From positions 6,832,501 through 6,896,500 of the forward strand of contig NZ_CP015225.1 of the NCBI RefSeq assembly GCF_001623525.1: a DNA stretch of 64,000 bases. Direction: 5' to 3'. A program made the position numbers and the translations under genes. The first letter of the stretch is position 1; the number at the start of each line of letters is the position of its first letter. The notes below the pieces were generated by a model, which saw nothing but the letters and a program-made list of their open reading frames with translations, ran no database searches and had not been told where the DNA came from. Of this stretch, positions 1 to 8,719 are shown one piece after another. The stretch is from Pseudomonas fluorescens. GTDB taxonomy: Bacteria > Pseudomonadota > Gammaproteobacteria > Pseudomonadales > Pseudomonadaceae.

Positions 1-1
1 C

Positions 2-628
2 GAAGTGGAGCGCCGCTCTGGCGATAAGGCTCGGATGGGGCTGAGATCGGCGACGGATGTGCTGCGCTCACGTTCGGCGTTGTCCATTTTGATGGTGGGG
101 CTGGGCGGCGCGATCTTTGGCGGCCTGGGCAGTTTCCAGACCAGTTATGCCGCCAGTCAGGGACTTGATTACTCCCTGTTTTTCGTCGGCTTCATGGGGG
201 CGGCTATCGCTTGTCGGTTGTTGATTGCCGGGTGGGTGGTCAGCCGTGACCCTCTCGCGACTTCTTGCCTGTTGACCACGTTGATGTTGGTCGCCGTGAC
301 AGGGTTCGGTGTGTGGGTCCATGACAGTCTGAGTTATGGGGTGACCGCCGCCTTGCTTGGGGTCGGTTACGGTCTCAACTATTCAGTCATCAATGGCCTG
401 GCTGCCAACGAGGCGCCACCTGGGCTGACCGCACAAGCGCTGCTGCTTTTCAGCCTGTCCTACTTCATTGGCGTATTCGGGTTTCCCTTTATCGCCGGCA
501 AGCTCATCAGCAGCACGGGCGTGAATGGGATGCTGCTTAGTGTCGGATTGATCGCTCTGCTTGCCTGGGCCTTGAGCGTCAGTCGCTGGCTGGCCGGGCG
601 GTTCTGGAAACCAGCCTTCTCTGAATGA
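2..628 (+). CDS. MFS transporter, C-terminal part, 5' end outside the window
   Basis: The open frame runs in from the left edge, so only about 208 residues of the C-terminal half are seen. It shows about five to six hydrophobic helices separated by short loops, ending in a basic tail (SRWLAGRFWKPAFSE). Gly-rich helices such as GGAIFGGLGSFQTSYAA and LLGVGYGLNYSVINGLA are usual for the second six-helix bundle of major facilitator permeases. The GTG at 5 is not a credible start. The substrate cannot be told. Confidence 0.75.
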   Translation, partial: EVERRSGDKARMGLRSATDVLRSRSALSILMVGLGGAIFGGLGSFQTSYAASQGLDYSLFFVGFMGAAIACRLLIAGWVVSRDPLATSCLLTTLMLVAVTGFGVWVHDSLSYGVTAALLGVGYGLNYSVINGLAANEAPPGLTAQALLLFSLSYFIGVFGFPFIAGKLISSTGVNGMLLSVGLIALLAWALSVSRWLAGRFWKPAFSE

Positions 629-874
629 AAAATTCTCCTCAGGCGTGCGATAGCTTCCGGTGGGCGGGGAGATTGAGCACTGGGGCAAGAAGGTCGCGAA
701 GACTGAAGGCAGAAAGGCACGGCAAATTGCTTGATGGACGGCTGCCCGTGGAGCCTCGCCACTGGACAGCATCAGGCAACCTCACAGCAGTATCGGGCAA
801 AGGTTTCTGGGCACATGCCGTTAAGGTCCTCCTGGAAGAGCGTCTTATCAACTGCATGGCTGTGAGAGAACATC

Positions 875-1369
875 ATGACCCGATGGATAAATTTTGCTTG
901 GCGCGTCCAGGCGCTTGCACTGTCTTTAATATTGTTTACGAACAACGTCTGGGCTTCGGAAAACACCCAGCACGCGAATGCGACGCTGGTCCGCCAGGCG
1001 TTCATTAACTGGCAGCAGGGCAAAGGCACGGCGTTCGATCTGCTGGCGCCCAATGCGAAATGGACCGTGGCCGGGACGAGTCCTGTTTCCGGTGTCTATA
1101 ACAGCAAGGCTGAGCTGGCCCAAGTCGTGCGGCCGATTACCGCGCGACTGGCAACACCCATTGTCCCCACGGTGCAGAGCATCGTTGCTCAGAATGATGT
1201 CGTGGTTGTGCTGTGGAACGGAACAGCCACGACGCTTGATCACAAGCCCTACAACAACACCTACCTGTGGCACATGACCTTCAAGAATGGTCAGATCATT
1301 GAAGTCACCGCCTTCCTGGACACCTACGTGCTGAACGATCTTATCCAGCGCGTAAAACCCCCACAGTAG
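875..1369 (+). CDS. Secreted SnoaL/NTF2-like protein
   Basis: A 164-residue protein with a signal peptide (basic MTRWINFAWR, hydrophobic ALALSLILF, cleavage near VWA-SE) followed by one NTF2-like domain. Family features are the N-terminal helix LVRQAFINWQQGKG, the strand motif NAKWTVAGTSPVSGVY and the C-terminal LWHMTFKNGQIIEVTAFLDT. These folds bind or turn over small ligands; no specific substrate can be named. The ATG at 875 has a GAGAG ribosome site 8 bases upstream. It stands alone, with no neighbour suggesting a pathway. Confidence 0.75.
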   Translation: MTRWINFAWRVQALALSLILFTNNVWASENTQHANATLVRQAFINWQQGKGTAFDLLAPNAKWTVAGTSPVSGVYNSKAELAQVVRPITARLATPIVPTVQSIVAQNDVVVVLWNGTATTLDHKPYNNTYLWHMTFKNGQIIEVTAFLDTYVLNDLIQRVKPPQ

Positions 1370-1510
1370 TGGCTGGGCTATCTTGTTGGCTGTGAAGCAG
1401 TTCGCTTTTCCGTGGCGTGCTCTCCAAAAGGTTTATTCGATTCAGAACAAAAACCGGAAATGCGTGGTCTTTGTCAGTACCCCAAGTTCGTCTCTCCCTG
1501 AGGTCGCACA

Positions 1511-1738
1511 ATGAGTCTGATCGATTGCCCTGAATGCGCTTCCAGAATTTCCGACAAGGCCTACGCCTGCCCACATTGCGGCAATCCTTTCCGGGAGCCG
1601 AGTTTCCGCCTGACTGAGAAGAACGTGGGACAGATTGCCGGGGTGACCGGCGTCTGGCTCACCGCGCCGTGGATCGCGCGGATGGTCTTTGGCGTGGTGG
1701 CCGTGATTGCGGTGGCCGCGGTGTTGATTCTGCGGTGA
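1511..1738 (+). CDS. Small zinc-ribbon membrane protein
   Basis: 75 residues. The N-terminus has two CxxC knuckles (CPEC at 6-9 and CPHC at 20-23), a treble-clef or zinc-ribbon of the kind often labelled zinc-ribbon domain protein. A Gly/Thr-rich linker and one C-terminal membrane helix (FGVVAVIAVAAVLIL) follow. The start ATG follows CCCTGAGGTCGCACA, which holds a TGAGG ribosome site. The role is unknown; such proteins are frequent orphans in Pseudomonas. Confidence 0.7.
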   Translation: MSLIDCPECASRISDKAYACPHCGNPFREPSFRLTEKNVGQIAGVTGVWLTAPWIARMVFGVVAVIAVAAVLILR

Positions 1739-1751
1739 CTGTGTCGATTGG

Positions 1752-2180
1752 CTAGCTAGCCGGGCCCGTCGTGCGAACGCTCTGCCGCACATAATAATTG
1801 TCGAACTCGCTGCTTTCGACGAATTGGAAGCCATGGCGGATGTAAAAGCGATTTGACGCGCTTTCCTTAAGGGCACCCACCCTGAGCGGGAGCGCGGCCG
1901 CATCCGCTTCCTTGAAAATATGACCGAGAACAGCAGCGCCTATTCTTGAGCCTTGCGCGCAGGGCCTGACATACAAGTGGTCAATCAAGAGCTCATTGTT
2001 GAGGGGCCTGACCACAACGAACCCAACCCGAACAAGTCAGGTGATCCAGAATGCAAACCGATTCGCCGCTTTGGCGAGAAAAAGTCCGCGTTCACAGGCC
2101 ATATGGATGACTTAAGCGAAGCGATGAATTCGATGCGCGGTGTAAGTCCCGCCACGTAAATCTTTACTCTGAAAAGGGCT
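1752..2180 (-). pseudogene. GNAT N-acetyltransferase, frameshifted and interrupted
   Basis: Read on the minus strand, the last 87 codons (from about 2015) encode the acetyl-CoA-binding half of a GNAT enzyme: LLIDHLYVRPCAQGSRIGAAVL (strand 4 with the R/Q-x-x-G-x-G/A loop), then ASNRFYIRHGFQFVE. The same frame upstream reads ACERGLFLAKAANRFAFWIT, then a TGA at about 2037-2039, then LVRVGFVVVRP. The beginning (TPRIEFIASLKS) lies in another frame. One stop and at least one frameshift therefore break a once-normal gene of roughly 140 codons. A short C-terminal product from the GTG at 2015 would lack the N-terminal fold. Confidence 0.6.
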
Positions 2181-2310
2181 GCCGTTCCACTGTCCGGCCA
2201 CTCGTCTCCGCTGGATCCATGGCCTGGCGCCATCACCCACCGTGTCCTAGTCTTTCCTGGTCGGCAGGACCACATCGATACTCATTGCACGGTGTCCAGG
2301 GAGTCATGGA

Positions 2311-2940
2311 ATGGCGAACAAGAAAGGAACTGAGTTGGTAGCGGGGTTAGAGGCAATCACCGGAGCAGCAGGGATTTTCGGAATCTGTTATTCAATACTC
2401 ACCTGGAGCGGTGTAGGAAAAGGCTTCAGCCCCTTCAGTTTTGGTTCTTGGAAAAAAACACTGGGCAAGCTTGTCGAAGATGGGCATGCCACGACCTTTC
2501 TCATCGACGGCAGAAACATCACCATGACGGGTATCAGTGATGACGGATGGGTATTCAATACAGGGGCTCTTGGCTCCACCGACTGGGCTCGTGCCACTGG
2601 CAGCGCGACCACTTATGTCTATTACATCGGTGTGAATAAAGCTTTCGTGAAAAAGTATCGGAAGCTTGAAGCCAAGCTAAAAAAAACCAAAACCTCCTAC
2701 GATGCTTTCTGGCCCAATCTCCCGACTGCGAAAACCCAGTACCAGAACTGTGTGAGCCATAGCCACTATCTGATTTCCGAGCTGGGACTTGCTCACTGGG
2801 GTAATACCGTCAAGGGCTGGTGGATGCCGTCGGCGAGTAATTGGGTGGATTGGTTTAAAAGTTTCGCGCCTGTGCAGCGAGACGGATTCAGCTGGAAATA
2901 CAAGAGGTTCGACGGCATCAACACGCACATTCCAGGTTAG
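2311..2940 (+). CDS. Orphan hypothetical protein
   Basis: 209 residues, not recognised. The N-terminus has a Gly/Ala-rich stretch (LVAGLEAITGAAGIFGICYSI) that may be a membrane-active or amphipathic helix. A beta-rich middle (TTFLIDGRNITMTGISDDGW) and a basic helix (KKYRKLEAKLKKTKTSY) follow, with a Trp-rich tail (GWWMPSASNWVDWF). The gene is visibly richer in A+T and Lys than its neighbours and is closed by a strong terminator, both consistent with horizontal gain. Function unknown. Confidence 0.6.
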   Translation: MANKKGTELVAGLEAITGAAGIFGICYSILTWSGVGKGFSPFSFGSWKKTLGKLVEDGHATTFLIDGRNITMTGISDDGWVFNTGALGSTDWARATGSATTYVYYIGVNKAFVKKYRKLEAKLKKTKTSYDAFWPNLPTAKTQYQNCVSHSHYLISELGLAHWGNTVKGWWMPSASNWVDWFKSFAPVQRDGFSWKYKRFDGINTHIPG

Positions 2941-2963
2941 GCGCAGGCTGGAATAGTTGGCAT

Positions 2964-2996
2964 AAAAACGGCTCGTTGACTGAACGAGCCGTTTTT
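2964..2996. terminator. Bidirectional intrinsic terminator
   Basis: A perfect 14-bp inverted repeat (AAAAACGGCTCGTT / AACGAGCCGTTTTT) with a 5-base loop. It is flanked by A and T runs on the two sides, so it can stop both the orphan gene ending at 2940 and the AraC gene arriving on the other strand. Confidence 0.9.
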
Positions 2997-3014
2997 CCAT
3001 AGCCGACAGACTCA

Positions 3015-3947
3015 TCACGTATTCAATGCCAATTGCGGACTGTCCGGATTCAACTGCTGTCGCCTGAACTGCCCCGGTGGCTGTCCATGTATCTGGCGAA
3101 AACGCCTGGAAAAATAGGCCTCGTCGGCAAAACCGCACAACCTCGCCACTTCGCCCACTGGCCGTGTTCCATTGAGCAAGTAATTGCGCGCCGCATGCAT
3201 CCGGCGTTCGAGTACCAGTTCGGTGAAGGTCTTGCCGATTTCCTTGCGCAGCCAGTGAGTCAGGTACGTGGGTGACAGGTAAGTTGCCGCGGCCACCTTG
3301 ATCAGGTTGAGGTCGGGGTCGGCGATGTTCTTGCGCAAGTACTCGGACATCCGGCCCAGCGCATCGCGTCGGCTGACTTCGGCGGCGTTCTCTTCGGCCA
3401 AGCGCTTGAGCGGCTCGGCGTACAAGGCGCAGACGCTGCCGATCAGTTGCAGCAACAAGCCCTTGAGCATCTCGCGGGTGCCGAACTGACGGTTCTGGTC
3501 CAGGCCACGCATCTGCTCGATCAGCGCGCAGGCTTTGGCGAAATCCTCATCCCCCAGAATGAAGTCCAAGTGTTCCTGGAAGCGGAACGGTGACAGTTCC
3601 GGCGCCAGCAGAATCGAGACCTCTTCCAGGTCCATCGGGTCGCACTGCAGATGCGGCAGCAGGAACGTCTGGGAAAAATTGATCACCATGAAGTTGCTCT
3701 CGGCCGGGTGCGGAATCACATGCACGCGGTGGGGCAGGATGAAGGCCAGGGTGTTGCGCGGAAACGGACGTTCGACGTTGCCAATGTGTTGCACGGTATC
3801 GCCGCCAAGGTTGATCTGGATCTGGAAGTATTCGTGGCGGTGCGGGCTGGTTTCGGCGCGCCGACCCTTTTTGTCGCGGATGTAGAAATCCGTCAATTCG
3901 CTGCGTTGCTGCATGACGTAGGTGGGGACTCGGCTCGGTGATGACAT
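3015..3947 (-). CDS. AraC-family transcriptional regulator
   Basis: 310 residues. The N-terminal cupin-type sensor carries HRHEYFQIQINLGG and PRNTLAFILPHRVHV. The C-terminal 100 residues form the double helix-turn-helix of AraC/XylS proteins, with family signatures LIKVAAATYLSPTYLTHWLR and LCGFADEAYFSRRFRQIHG. The ATG at 3947 follows AAAGGA by 10 bases. The gene is divergent from the MFS-FAH-SDR-dehydrogenase cluster starting at 4512 and is the obvious candidate activator of that cluster. The inducer is unknown. Confidence 0.9.
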   Translation of the reverse strand: MSSPSRVPTYVMQQRSELTDFYIRDKKGRRAETSPHRHEYFQIQINLGGDTVQHIGNVERPFPRNTLAFILPHRVHVIPHPAESNFMVINFSQTFLLPHLQCDPMDLEEVSILLAPELSPFRFQEHLDFILGDEDFAKACALIEQMRGLDQNRQFGTREMLKGLLLQLIGSVCALYAEPLKRLAEENAAEVSRRDALGRMSEYLRKNIADPDLNLIKVAAATYLSPTYLTHWLRKEIGKTFTELVLERRMHAARNYLLNGTRPVGEVARLCGFADEAYFSRRFRQIHGQPPGQFRRQQLNPDSPQLALNT

Positions 3948-4511
3948 CTCCTGGGAATCCTTTGCGGTGCATGACGGTGATGACGATTGTGACTGTGCAT
4001 CTTGATGATTTTCAAGGAGTCATACGATGACGAAGCTGTTGGCGTGAATTTTCTGTCTCTTGAAAATGGAGGGCGCTTGTCCAAAAACGATAAATTTTAT
4101 TTTTCTAATTTGCTTTTTAAAAACAAACGCTTAGGTTGATCTTAGAAAGATTCTGAAAAAAAGCACCCATCTGATTTTTTTGGACAGGTTCCTTTGATGC
4201 GGTTTTAAACGGGAAAAATGATCTAACAGCTCAGTTGATTTTGAATGGTCGTACGACCACTGTTGAGCCACGCAACCCGTCTCTCCATCCAAAAACAATC
4301 AAAAGGTGCGCACATCATGAACCTGTTCCTGCTTCACGCCGACCCTCCCGATTGCTCCTGCGACAGATCCTGTTGCAAGGCCTCTTTGAACACCTGACAC
4401 CGGCTGTTCGCGCTTCTCATTCCTGTAGCGATTGTTCTGCCCCGGCATCGAGGGCATTGATTTCGGCTGCTCGTAAACATTTCGACGCTTCTAACAATAA
4501 CGAGGTCCACC
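3948..4511. other. Long divergent control region
   Basis: 564 bases between the AraC gene and the MFS gene. Positions about 4050-4230 are strongly A+T-rich (AAATTTTATTTTTCTAATTTG and similar), as expected for a promoter/activator region. It contains the palindrome at 4246-4259 and a Cys-rich mini-frame at 4317-4397 (26 codons, MNLFLLHADPPDCSCDRSCC then KASLNT, stop), preceded by AAAAGGTG. The mini-frame could be a leader peptide but is unproven. Confidence 0.6.
4246..4259. promoter_or_regulatory. 14-bp palindrome, possible operator
   Basis: TGGTCGTACGACCA is a perfect palindrome about 250 bases upstream of the permease gene. The TGGTC-N4-GACCA layout resembles operators of FadR-type GntR regulators rather than the direct half-sites of AraC proteins. 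No GntR gene is adjacent, so the cluster may have a second, distant regulator. Confidence 0.5.
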
Positions 4512-5843
4512 ATGTCGAACTCTCACACCTCCCAAATTGCCAGCGCCCGGGACGCCGCAGTACCAGAGCGTCTGCCGTCGCGGCGGCGTTGGTTCATGCT
4601 GTCGTTGCTGCTGATCGCGACGATCATCAACTACATCGACCGGGTGAATATCTCGATTGCCGCGCCGTTCCTCGCCAAGGACCTGGGCCTGGACAAGATC
4701 GAGATGGGCCTGATTTTTTCGGCGTTTGCCTGGACTTACGCGATCGCACTGGTGCCGGCCGGCTTCATCGCCGATCGCTTCGGTTCCCGGTTCACCTACG
4801 GGGTGTCGCTGATCAGTTGGTCGACCGTCACCGTGTGCCAGGGCTTGGCCACGGGCTTCGCTTCGCTGTTCGGTCTGCGCCTGGCCGTCGGCGCGATGGA
4901 AGCGCCGGCGTTTCCGGCCAACAGCCGGGCGGTCACGGTGTGGTTCCCGGCGCGTGAACGGGGCCTGGCCAGCAGCATTTACGTCTGCGGCCAGTACTTG
5001 GGCACGGCGCTGTTTACCGGTGCACTGCTCTGGCTGGCCACCACTTATGACTGGCGCCATGTGTTCTACAGCACCGGCGCACTTGGCATCGTCTTCGGTG
5101 TGGCCTGGCTGTTCTTGTATCGCGACCCGATGAACTGCAAGAAAGTCAGCAAGGAAGAACTCAAGTACATCGAAGCCGGGGGAGGGCTGGTCAAGAGCAG
5201 CCAGGAGCGCACCCGCTTCAACTGGCGGCAGATCGCCGAGCTGTTCAGCTATCGGCAGGTCTGGGCGATTTGCATCGGCAAGTTCGCCAGCACGTCGGCG
5301 CTGTACTTCTTTCTCACCTGGTTCCCCACGTACCTGATCGAAGAGCGTCAGCTGACCATGATCAAGGCCGGGATCTTCGCCGTGCTGCCGTTCGTGGGCG
5401 CGACGGTGGGCATCCTGCTCGCCGGGATCGTGTCCGACCTGCTGATCCGTCGCGGCTACTCGCTGTCCTTCGCCCGCAAGTTGCCGTTGGTGGTCGGGTC
5501 GATGCTGGGCATGTCCATCGTCCTGGTGAATTTCACCGATTCGAACGTGATCTGCATCGCCGTACTGACGATTGCCTTTTTCGCCCAGGGCATCGCTTCG
5601 TCCTCGTGGGCGGCGGTGTCGGAAGTGGCGCCCAAGGAACTGATCGGGCTGACCGGCGGGATCACTAGTCTGGCGGCCAACATCGGCGGGATTGTCACCC
5701 CCATCGTGATTGGCGCAATCGTCCACAAGACCGGCTCATTCGCCTTGGCCTTCTGGTTCATCGGCGGCGTGGCGCTGATCGGCACCTTGTCCTATTCGTT
5801 GCTGCTCGGCCGTTTGTATCGCATTGAACTCAAGGCGCGTTGA
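4512..5843 (+). CDS. MFS permease, anion:cation symporter (ACS) type
   Basis: 443 residues with 12 predicted membrane helices. Family features are INYIDRVNISIAAPFLAKDLGL in helix 1 (the NYxDRxxxS-type signature of the glucarate/hexuronate/galactonate branch), ADRFGSRFTYGVSL as the loop 2-3 motif, and RLAVGAMEAPAFPANSRAV in helix 4. The branch usually imports organic anions such as sugar acids, with protons. The start has an ACGAGGTCCACC ribosome site. It heads a run of four same-strand genes (hydrolase, SDR, 2-hydroxyacid dehydrogenase) that would metabolise its substrate. Confidence 0.88.
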   Translation: MSNSHTSQIASARDAAVPERLPSRRRWFMLSLLLIATIINYIDRVNISIAAPFLAKDLGLDKIEMGLIFSAFAWTYAIALVPAGFIADRFGSRFTYGVSLISWSTVTVCQGLATGFASLFGLRLAVGAMEAPAFPANSRAVTVWFPARERGLASSIYVCGQYLGTALFTGALLWLATTYDWRHVFYSTGALGIVFGVAWLFLYRDPMNCKKVSKEELKYIEAGGGLVKSSQERTRFNWRQIAELFSYRQVWAICIGKFASTSALYFFLTWFPTYLIEERQLTMIKAGIFAVLPFVGATVGILLAGIVSDLLIRRGYSLSFARKLPLVVGSMLGMSIVLVNFTDSNVICIAVLTIAFFAQGIASSSWAAVSEVAPKELIGLTGGITSLAANIGGIVTPIVIGAIVHKTGSFALAFWFIGGVALIGTLSYSLLLGRLYRIELKAR

Positions 5844-5945
5844 GCCCGGAAAAAAGCTGTTTTTCTCCAACACGAGGCGGCATTCCTCCAACTTCGCCAA
5901 GGATTGCCGCCGTACGCTGACCCTTCCAACAGGACTTTTATCAGG

Positions 5946-6644
5946 ATGAACATGCCCGAGTATGTCTTTACCCCGGACCTGCCAGTGACGTTGTCGGTTG
6001 TCGGCAGCCCGCAGCGTTTTCCCGTCGGCCGGGTCTTTTGCGTCGGTCGCAACTACCCCTGGCCTGATACCCAGGGTGAATCCCGAGTGCCACCGGTGTT
6101 CTTCATGAAGCCAGCCAGTTGCGTGGTGGAAGCGGCGGGTGAGGTGACGTTTCCATCGGTGACCGAGGAGTTCGCCCACGAAATCGAATTGGTCGTGGCC
6201 ATCGGTGAGGGCGGCGCCCACATCCCTGAGAGCCAGGCGTTGGCTTATGTGTGGGGCTACGCGGCGGGTCTGGATCTGACCCGGCGTGATGTCCAGCGCG
6301 AGGCCAAGCGTAACGGTTTGCCGTGGGAGGGCGCCAAGGTGTTTGACGGCGCCGCGCCAATGACCGCCATCGTGCCGGTCTCCCGGGCGGGGCACCCCGA
6401 TGGCGAGTTGTGGCTGAACGTAAACGGCCAGGAGCGTCAGCGCGACAGCCTCGACAGCCAGATCTGGTCGGTCAGTGAAGTGATCGCCCGCATCTCCCAA
6501 TCGGTGGCGCTGCGGGCCGGCGACCTGATCATGACCGGCAGCCCGGCAGGCGTCGATGTGCTGCAGCCGGGGGATGTCGTCACGGCTGGCATCGACGGTA
6601 TTGGCGAATTGGAAATGCGCGTCGGTCCGCGTTTGTCTTACTGA
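5946..6644 (+). CDS. Fumarylacetoacetate hydrolase (FAH) family protein
   Basis: About 232 residues from the ATG at 5946 (AGGA 11 bases upstream); an in-frame TTG at 5904 is less likely. Metal-binding residues of the FAH fold are in place: the ExE pair in FAHEIELVVAIG (E79, E81), D110 in AAGLDLTRRD and K131 in GAKVFDG. The C-terminal turn LIMTGSPAGVDVLQPGDVV is also conserved. Single-domain members cleave or isomerise acylpyruvates and 2-keto-3-deoxy acids. With the transporter and dehydrogenases next to it, a carbon-carbon hydrolase in sugar-acid or 2-oxoacid catabolism is likely. Confidence 0.85.
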   Translation: MNMPEYVFTPDLPVTLSVVGSPQRFPVGRVFCVGRNYPWPDTQGESRVPPVFFMKPASCVVEAAGEVTFPSVTEEFAHEIELVVAIGEGGAHIPESQALAYVWGYAAGLDLTRRDVQREAKRNGLPWEGAKVFDGAAPMTAIVPVSRAGHPDGELWLNVNGQERQRDSLDSQIWSVSEVIARISQSVALRAGDLIMTGSPAGVDVLQPGDVVTAGIDGIGELEMRVGPRLSY

Positions 6645-6665
6645 ATTCGAGAAAGGAGACCCCAC

Positions 6666-7424
6666 ATGTCCAACGCATTGAAAGTGGCTTTGGTGACTGG
6701 CGCCGGCAGCGGGATTGGCCGAGCGGTGGCCCTGGGCCTGATGGAAGACGGCTACACACTGGTGTTGGCCGGTCGTCGGCCAGAGCCCTTGCAGGCATTG
6801 GCCGAATTGGCGGCCAGCCAGGGGCGCGAAGCCTTGGCGGTGCCCACTGATGTACGCGACCCGGTCAGTGTCGATGGGCTGTTTGCAACCATCGCCGAGG
6901 TCTACGGACGCCTGGACGTCGTGTTCAACAACGCCGGAGTCAACGCGCCCGCCGTACCGCTGGATGAGCTCACATTCGAGCAGTGGCGAAACGTGATCGA
7001 CACCAACCTCAACGGCGTTTTCCTGTGCGCCCGCGGTGCTTTCGGCCTGATGCGCCGGCAGCAGCCCCAGGGTGGACGGATCATCAACAACGGTTCGATC
7101 TCGGCCCACACCCCACGACCGTTCAGCAGCGCCTACACCGCCAGCAAACACGCGGTGCTGGGATTGACCAAATCCCTGGCCCTGGACGGACGTGAATACA
7201 ACATCGCCTGCAGCCAGATCGACATCGGCAACGCCCTCACTGAGATGTCCGTGCGCATGACCAAGGGCGTACGCCAGGCCAACGGCAGCATCGCGGTGGA
7301 GCCGATGGTGGACGTCAAGCATGTCGCCGATGCGGTGCGCTACATCGCCGGCCTGCCGTTGTCGGCCAACGTCCTGAACATGACCGTCATGGCCACGGCC
7401 ATGCCGTTTGCCGGCCGCGGTTGA
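6666..7424 (+). CDS. Short-chain dehydrogenase/reductase
   Basis: 252 residues. Shows TGAGSGIG (11-18) for NAD(P) binding, NNAG (89-91 region), catalytic Ser in NNGSIS (about 144) and YTASK (Y157, K161). It is preceded by a strong GAAAGGAGA site. The C-terminus ([21 protein letters not shown]) is long and polar, as in SDRs acting on small polar polyols or hydroxyacids. It probably oxidises an alcohol group of the compound imported by the upstream permease. Confidence 0.88.
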   Translation: MSNALKVALVTGAGSGIGRAVALGLMEDGYTLVLAGRRPEPLQALAELAASQGREALAVPTDVRDPVSVDGLFATIAEVYGRLDVVFNNAGVNAPAVPLDELTFEQWRNVIDTNLNGVFLCARGAFGLMRRQQPQGGRIINNGSISAHTPRPFSSAYTASKHAVLGLTKSLALDGREYNIACSQIDIGNALTEMSVRMTKGVRQANGSIAVEPMVDVKHVADAVRYIAGLPLSANVLNMTVMATAMPFAGRG

Positions 7425-7459
7425 GCCTGCGTGCCGTTCATTTTCGAGGGTGTGCATTC

Positions 7460-7553
7460 GTGGCGAGGGAGCTTGCTCCCGCTGGGCTGCGTAGCGGCCC
7501 CAGTTCTTTTTATGAGCGCTTCGCACTCAAGCGGGAGCGAGCTCCCTCGCCAC
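7460..7553. repeat. Intergenic REP-type palindrome
   Basis: The long-armed Pseudomonas intergenic palindrome: GTGGCGAGGGAGCTTGCTCCC at the left and its inverse at the right (one arm has the variant GAGCGAGCTCCC), with a variable centre GGGCTGCGTAGCGGCCC. It lies between the SDR and the hydroxyacid dehydrogenase, so it may end or stabilise the upstream transcript. Confidence 0.9.
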
Positions 7554-7618
7554 ACACTGATTCGAGCACGCCTTGATTGCGCTTGAGTTAGTTTTTCCTA
7601 TTTCGATACGAGGTCAAC

Positions 7619-8575
7619 ATGAAGCCAGAAGTCTTGCAACTCAGCCCGATCCTGATCCCTGAAATCAACGCCCGGCTCAACGAGCTGTTCACGGTGCGGC
7701 GCTATTTCGAACAGGCCGACAAACAAGCCTATCTGCAAGAACACGGTGCCAATATTCGCGGTGTGATCACCGGAGGGCATACCGGCATCAGCCAGGCGCT
7801 CATGGCCCAACTGCCCAAGCTGGAAGTGGTGGCGGTCAACGGCGTGGGCACCGATGCCGTGGACCTGGCCTACGCCAGGGATCGCGGAATCCGCGTGACG
7901 GCCACCATCGGCGCGCTGACCGAAGATGTCGCCGACCTGGCGATTGGCCTATTGATTGCCGTGTGTCGCGGGCTGTGCACCGGTGACCGTTACGTGCGCT
8001 CCGGCCAATGGCCCCAGAGCCCGACGCCACTGGCCCCGCTGCCATTGGCCCGGCAGGTGTCCGGCATGCGCATCGGCATCGTCGGCATGGGCCGGGTCGG
8101 TCGCGCCGTGGCTACCCGCGCCGCCGCGTTCGGTTGCCCGATCAGCTACACCGACCTGCAACCCATGAGTGACGTGAACCACACGTTCGTCGCCGACCTC
8201 AAGCAACTGGCCCGCGACAGCGACGCCCTGATCCTCGCGGCCGCCGCGGACAAGGCTGAAGCCATCATCGATGCCGAGGTGCTGCGTGCCTTGGGCCAAG
8301 GCGGGTATCTGATCAATGTGGCGCGGGGCAAACTGGTCAACGAGGTCGACCTGGTGGCGGCGCTGACCGCTGGTGAAATCGCCGGTGCGGCGCTGGATGT
8401 GTTTGTCGATGAGCCGCATGTGCCTGAGGCATTGTTTGGCAATGAGCAGGTGGTGCTGCAACCCCACCGGGCGAGCGCGACGTTGCAGACCCGCACGCGG
8501 ATGGGGGAGATGGTAGTGGCGAGTCTGGTGGATAGTTTTGCTGGGAAGGTGCCGCAGGGGGGTGTGACGGGGTGA
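7619..8575 (+). CDS. D-isomer-specific 2-hydroxyacid dehydrogenase
   Basis: 318 residues. The NAD(P) site is GIVGMGRVGRAVATR (153-167). The catalytic triad of the family is visible: R236 (NVARGKLVNE), E265 (DEPHVPE) and H283 (QPHRAS). The short linker and the form MRIGIVGMGRVGRA match the hydroxypyruvate/2-ketogluconate reductase branch. It converts 2-oxoacids and D-2-hydroxyacids. It is the last gene of the cluster downstream of the AraC regulator, separated from the SDR by a REP element, so it may also have its own transcript. Confidence 0.9.
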   Translation: MKPEVLQLSPILIPEINARLNELFTVRRYFEQADKQAYLQEHGANIRGVITGGHTGISQALMAQLPKLEVVAVNGVGTDAVDLAYARDRGIRVTATIGALTEDVADLAIGLLIAVCRGLCTGDRYVRSGQWPQSPTPLAPLPLARQVSGMRIGIVGMGRVGRAVATRAAAFGCPISYTDLQPMSDVNHTFVADLKQLARDSDALILAAAADKAEAIIDAEVLRALGQGGYLINVARGKLVNEVDLVAALTAGEIAGAALDVFVDEPHVPEALFGNEQVVLQPHRASATLQTRTRMGEMVVASLVDSFAGKVPQGGVTG

Positions 8576-8719
8576 GGCGCAAGAGCTGCGGCTTCGCGGG
8601 CCAAATCGATGAATGTGGGCTACGGGGCGGAAGATAGGTCTCAGGTGTGCAACGGCTGTGCTTGCTCGATCAGCCAATAAAGACCAAAATAACGACCTAT
8701 TTAAGCGAGAGCCGCCTCC

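Noticed and set aside
625..1008. 127-codon frame before the SnoaL-like gene
   Set aside because: Overlaps the real gene's 5' end and has no ribosome site or domain; composition not coding-like.
4235..4957. 240-codon plus-strand frame across the start of the MFS gene
   Set aside because: Overlaps the better-supported permease in another frame and has an Arg-rich composition.
5736..7526. 596-codon minus-strand frame across the FAH and SDR genes
   Set aside because: Overlaps two clear enzymes; composition (His, Gln, Gly, Arg) marks it as antisense noise.
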